NCBI GenBank assembly: GCA_964578175.1
Contig: CAZOBH010000002.1
Location: 28,343-92,342, forward strand
Length of the DNA stretch: 64,000 bases
Source: RUG11788 sp964578175
Lineage (GTDB): Bacteria; Bacillota_I; Bacilli_A; RF39; UBA660
Direction of reading: 5' to 3'
Below are positions 61,397 through 64,000 of the stretch, piece by piece. The number at the start of each line of letters is the position of its first letter. Position 1 is the stretch's first letter. Both the position numbers and the translations under genes were made by a program. The notes beneath the pieces are model-generated. The model saw only the letters and a program-made list of their open reading frames with translations. It made no database searches and was not told the DNA's origin.

Positions 61397-62025
61397 TGAA
61401 AAATGTATTTGAATTAAATCATCCTTTAATTGAACATAAATTAGCTATTTTAAGAGATAAAAATACAGGTACAAAAGAATTTAGTGAATTAATTAGTGAA
61501 ATATCTATGATACTTTGTTATGAAGCTATGAAAGATATAGATTTAGAAGAATGTATCATAGAAACACCAATAGAAAAGATGAAGACTCATAAATTAAATG
61601 AAGATAATTATGCATTTATACCAATATTAAGAGCAGGGCTTGGAATGTTGGATGGAATTAAAAATATAGTGCCTAATGCTAAAATAGGTCATATTGGAAT
61701 GTATAGAGATGAAGAAACTTTTAAACCAGTTAATTATTTTTTTAAAGTACCTAAAAATATTGAGAATAAAGAGATATTTTTATTAGATCCAATGCTTGCT
61801 ACTGGTGGTAGTGCAATAGATGCAATTGATTTATTAAAAGAAAAGGGAGTAAAAAAGATAAAATTCTTATGTATTATATCAGTCCCTGAAGGAATTAAAG
61901 AAGTTACAAAAAAGCATCCTGATGTAAAAATATATACAGCTCATATAGATGATAGATTAAATGAAAATAAATATATTGTACCAGGACTAGGTGATGCTGG
62001 AGATAGAATATTTGGTACTAAATAA
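61396..62025 (+). CDS. upp: Uracil phosphoribosyltransferase
   Basis: 209 residues; its ATG shares one base with the uraA stop. It makes UMP from uracil and PRPP. The PRPP-binding loop is L-D-P-M-L-A-T-G-G-S; R-A-G-L-G-M-L-D-G is upstream of it. The C-terminal uracil-binding block is Y-I-V-P-G-L-G-D-A-G-D-R-x-F-G. With uraA it forms a complete uracil import and salvage unit. Confidence 0.97.
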   Translation: MKNVFELNHPLIEHKLAILRDKNTGTKEFSELISEISMILCYEAMKDIDLEECIIETPIEKMKTHKLNEDNYAFIPILRAGLGMLDGIKNIVPNAKIGHIGMYRDEETFKPVNYFFKVPKNIENKEIFLLDPMLATGGSAIDAIDLLKEKGVKKIKFLCIISVPEGIKEVTKKHPDVKIYTAHIDDRLNENKYIVPGLGDAGDRIFGTK

Positions 62026-62121
62026 AATTATTCATTTTAAATATTTACTTTTTGATGTATAATCTAACTGATGGTTTTAAAGCAATCATTTAGTAATTAA
62101 ATATTGAAATGAGTTGATATT

Positions 62122-63234
62122 ATGAGTAAAGGAAAAGTTATAATTGGTATGTCTGGTGGAGTAGATTCATCAGTTGCTGCTATTTTATTAAAAGAACAAG
62201 GTTATGATGTAGAAGGATTATTTATGCGAAATTGGGATTCTTTGGTTGATGGAGAATTCTCTGGTGCTCCTAGTACTGAAACAGGAATATGTCCTCAAGA
62301 AGAAGATTATAATGATGCTTTAGAAGTATGTAACAAAATAGGTATTAAACTTCATAGAAAAGATTTTGTTAAAGAATACTATGATTTTGTATTTAAATAT
62401 TTCCTTGATGAATTAGAACATGGAAGAACGCCTAATCCTGATATTATGTGTAATAAATATATTAAATTTGATATGTTTGCTAAAGAAGCAAGTAAATTAG
62501 GTGCTGATTATATTGCTACTGGTCATTATGCTAAATTAGTAGATGGAAAATTATATAAATCATTTGATAAAAATAAAGATCAAACATATTTCTTATCACA
62601 AGTATCTAAAGATCAATTAAAAAATGTATTATTTCCACTTCAAGATATAGATAAGTCTGAAGTTAGAAAGATTGCTTTAGAAAATGATTTAATAACTGCT
62701 AAGAAAAAAGATTCAACAGGTATTTGTTTCATTGGAGAAAGAAATTTCACTAATTTTTTAGAAAATTATTTACCTAATCAACCAGGAGATATAGTTAATA
62801 TTGACGCTAATGAAGTAGTAGGAAAACATATTGGTCTTATGTATTACACTATAGGTCAAAGAAGAGGTCTTAATGTTGGTGGTACTGATGAAAGAATGTT
62901 TGTTGTTGGTAAAGATTTAAAGAAAAATATTTTATATATATGTATTGGAGAAGATAATGATTATTTAATATCTGATTCATGTATTATAGATAATGTTAAT
63001 TACTTAGATGATAGAAAAGTTACTAAGTGTAATGCTAAATTTAGATATAGACAAGAAGATATACCAGTTGAACTTGAATATCTTGATAATGATGAGATAT
63101 TAGTTAAATATCCTCAAGGAGTTAAAAGAGTTACTCCTGGTCAAGCATGTGTTTTATATGATGGAGATTTATGCCTTGGTGGAGGAATAATTAAAGAAGT
63201 TAGAAAAAATAATGAAAAACTTTGGTATTTATAA
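62122..63234 (+). CDS. mnmA: tRNA-specific 2-thiouridylase MnmA
   Basis: 370 residues. It puts sulfur on U34 of tRNA-Lys, Glu and Gln. N-terminal PP-loop G-M-S-G-G-V-D-S-S is followed by M-R-N-W. Catalytic cysteines lie in N-P-D-I-M-C-N-K and S-T-G-I-C-F-I-G-E-R. The central G-H-Y-A block and C-terminal beta-barrel follow. Length is normal. TATAAT at 62058 probably starts its transcript; the SD (GAGTTGAT) is weak. It is followed by a strong terminator. Confidence 0.96.
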   Translation: MSKGKVIIGMSGGVDSSVAAILLKEQGYDVEGLFMRNWDSLVDGEFSGAPSTETGICPQEEDYNDALEVCNKIGIKLHRKDFVKEYYDFVFKYFLDELEHGRTPNPDIMCNKYIKFDMFAKEASKLGADYIATGHYAKLVDGKLYKSFDKNKDQTYFLSQVSKDQLKNVLFPLQDIDKSEVRKIALENDLITAKKKDSTGICFIGERNFTNFLENYLPNQPGDIVNIDANEVVGKHIGLMYYTIGQRRGLNVGGTDERMFVVGKDLKKNILYICIGEDNDYLISDSCIIDNVNYLDDRKVTKCNAKFRYRQEDIPVELEYLDNDEILVKYPQGVKRVTPGQACVLYDGDLCLGGGIIKEVRKNNEKLWYL

Positions 63235-63238
63235 AATT

Positions 63239-63269
63239 AAAAAGAATATTTAATAAATATTCTTTTTTT
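63239..63269 (+). terminator. Intrinsic terminator after mnmA
   Basis: Stem of nine or more pairs, AAAGAATATT / AATATTCTTT, with a short A/T loop and T7. Confidence 0.85.
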
Positions 63270-63299
63270 GTTAGACTAAATATAGATAGGAGTGGTGTT

Positions 63300-63788
63300 A
63301 TGATTAAATTAGAACAATATAGAGACTTATGGCTTAGAGAAAAAATGGATGAGGTTATAGGATTCTATCCTAGAGAGTTTTATCCTTTAGATAATTTTTC
63401 ATCATTTAAAGTAGAATGGAATGGGTATTTATATTCATCAGTAGAAGAAGCGTATCAAGCAGCAAGTTTTATGACTAGTGATGAAGAATTGGTAGAAAAA
63501 GTAAAACATTCTCATTCTGCAGATGAAGCTCAAAGAATAGCATACGCAAATAGAGATAAACAAAGAAAAGACTGGAATGAAGTTAAAGTAAGTATAATGG
63601 AAGAACTACTTAGACTTAAAATAGAACAAAATCCATATGTTTTGAAAAAATTATTACAAACTGAAGACTATATGATAGTTGAAGATTCTCCTAAAGATGA
63701 TTTTTGGGGATGGGGAGCAAATAGAGATGGTAATAATCAATTAGGTAAACTTTGGATGAAACTTAGAGAAGAATATAAAAATAAATAA
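63300..63788 (+). CDS. NADAR-domain protein (YbiA-like)
   Basis: 162 residues from ATG 63300 (SD AGGAGTGG); the longer frame from 63222 would run through the mnmA terminator. NADAR proteins are N-glycosidases acting on riboflavin intermediates or ADP-ribose adducts. Pattern: F-Y-P-L-D-N-F-S-S-F-x-V-x-W-N-G, S-V-E-E-A-Y-Q-A-A-S-F, then L-L-x-T-x-D-x-x-I-V-E-D-S-P-x-D-x-F-W-G-W-G, and a final N-x-L-G-K-L-W-M-K-L-R. No ADP-ribosyltransferase or DarT is next to it, and no other riboflavin gene is in view. Confidence 0.9.
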   Translation: MIKLEQYRDLWLREKMDEVIGFYPREFYPLDNFSSFKVEWNGYLYSSVEEAYQAASFMTSDEELVEKVKHSHSADEAQRIAYANRDKQRKDWNEVKVSIMEELLRLKIEQNPYVLKKLLQTEDYMIVEDSPKDDFWGWGANRDGNNQLGKLWMKLREEYKNK

Positions 63789-63827
63789 AAAAAACAAAAA
63801 AACTAACATTTCTGTTAGTTATTTTTT
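63785..63827. terminator. Bidirectional terminator between the NADAR gene and the tRNAs
   Basis: Eight-base stem AACTAACA / TGTTAGTT with a TTTC loop, A tract on the left and T tract on the right, serving both strands. Confidence 0.85.
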
Positions 63828-63830
63828 ATT

Positions 63831-63915
63831 TGGTGCGGGTAACAGGAGTTGAACCTGCAAGCCTTGCGGCGCTAGATCCTAAGTCTAGTGCGTCTGCCAA
63901 TTCCGCCATACCCGC
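63831..63915 (-). tRNA. tRNA-Leu (anticodon UAG)
   Basis: 85 bases including an encoded CCA. The acceptor stem is G-C-G-G-G-T / A-C-C-C-G-C. The anticodon loop C-T-T-A-G-G-A gives TAG, and a long variable arm (G-C-G-C-C-G-C-A-A-G-G-C-type) marks class II Leu. T loop G-T-T-C-A-A-C is present. Confidence 0.95.
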
Positions 63916-63922
63916 ATAAATA

Positions 63923-63999
63923 TGGTGGACCCTATAGGACTCGAACCTATGACCGCCCGGTTATGAGCCGGATGCTCTAACCAACTGAGCTAAGGGTCC
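63923..63999 (-). tRNA. tRNA with CAU anticodon (probably Ile2, possibly Met)
   Basis: 77 bases including CCA. The acceptor stem begins G-G-A-C-C-C and the anticodon loop is C-T-C-A-T-A-A. T loop G-T-T-C-G-A-G is present. The body resembles Firmicutes tRNA-Ile2(CAU), which needs lysidine at C34, more than elongator Met with its G-G-C-G-G acceptor. It is not an initiator form, since no three G-C pairs flank the anticodon loop. Identity is not certain by eye. Confidence 0.85.
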
Positions 64000-64000
64000 A

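Noticed and set aside
1..64000. Mycoplasma code (TGA as Trp)
   Set aside because: Tryptophan is TGG in all recognised proteins, and TGA ends at least the cdsA fragment and ruvB at the expected family length.
1..64000. CRISPR arrays, insertion sequences, prophage genes, attachment sites or an origin
   Set aside because: No spaced direct repeats, transposase, integrase or phage structural genes were seen. tRNAs at the right edge have no adjacent integrase, and dnaI/parE alone do not mark an origin.

Overview
The window is a stretch of a low-GC, AT-rich Firmicutes-type chromosome with dense, mostly co-directional genes, short spacers, SD sequences of the GGAGG/GGTG type and many intrinsic terminators. 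TGA is used as a stop (the cdsA fragment and ruvB end in TGA) and tryptophan is TGG throughout, so this is genetic code 11, not the Mycoplasma code. Division genes mraZ-rsmH-ftsL-pbp, T-box leaders, RNase J, RNase HIII, DnaI and AddAB fit a walled, small-genome member of the Bacilli/Erysipelotrichia-Mollicutes side, such as uncultured gut RF39-like lineages. That placement is inference. No phage, IS, CRISPR array or other mobile element was recognised.

Layout. 1-4.8 kb: 3' end of cdsA, rseP, a small membrane protein, smc. 4.8-6.9 kb: four tandem four-TM paralogs and the remnant of a fifth. 7-15 kb: ruvA-ruvB-queA and addB-addA. 15-21 kb: parE-parC and a CBS/DRTGG family II pyrophosphatase. 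21-26.4 kb: a type II secretion F protein plus prepilin peptidase, then dnaI and an unusual RNB-domain protein. 26.4-33.1 kb: Thr T-box and thrS, then the mraZ division cluster behind a three-repeat MraZ box, with def convergent. 33.2-40.2 kb: recD2, an AI-2E transporter, and an Ala T-box leading cmk-alaS. 40.3-46.2 kb: a CPBP protease-like membrane protein, a copper region (palindromic operator, cupredoxin remnant, copA, tiny lipoprotein) and an acyltransferase. 46.3-51.7 kb: holA, gpsA, mgtE, a small HhH/alpha-CTD-like protein and a degenerate RNase J. 51.8-57.2 kb: two small membrane proteins, a plsC/acyl ligase/plsC operon and a MYG1-family gene. 57.2-64 kb: a Lys-tailed membrane protein, frr, rnhC (reverse), a leader peptide plus attenuator before uraA-upp, mnmA, a NADAR protein and two tRNAs (reverse).

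The genes are mainly housekeeping: recombination and repair (AddAB, RuvAB, RecD2, Smc), topology (ParEC), translation (ThrRS, AlaRS, Frr, Def, tRNAs, QueA, MnmA), envelope and division, lipid acyl transfer, and pyrimidine salvage. The most unusual signals are: (1) a pyrBI-like leader-peptide attenuator in front of uraA-upp; (2) the copper locus with a 21-bp perfect palindrome over its -10 box and a decayed cupredoxin; (3) the decaying tandem array of unknown four-TM proteins; (4) two nuclease-family proteins (RNB and RNase J) with altered active-site residues; and (5) cytidylate kinase placed under an alanine T-box.
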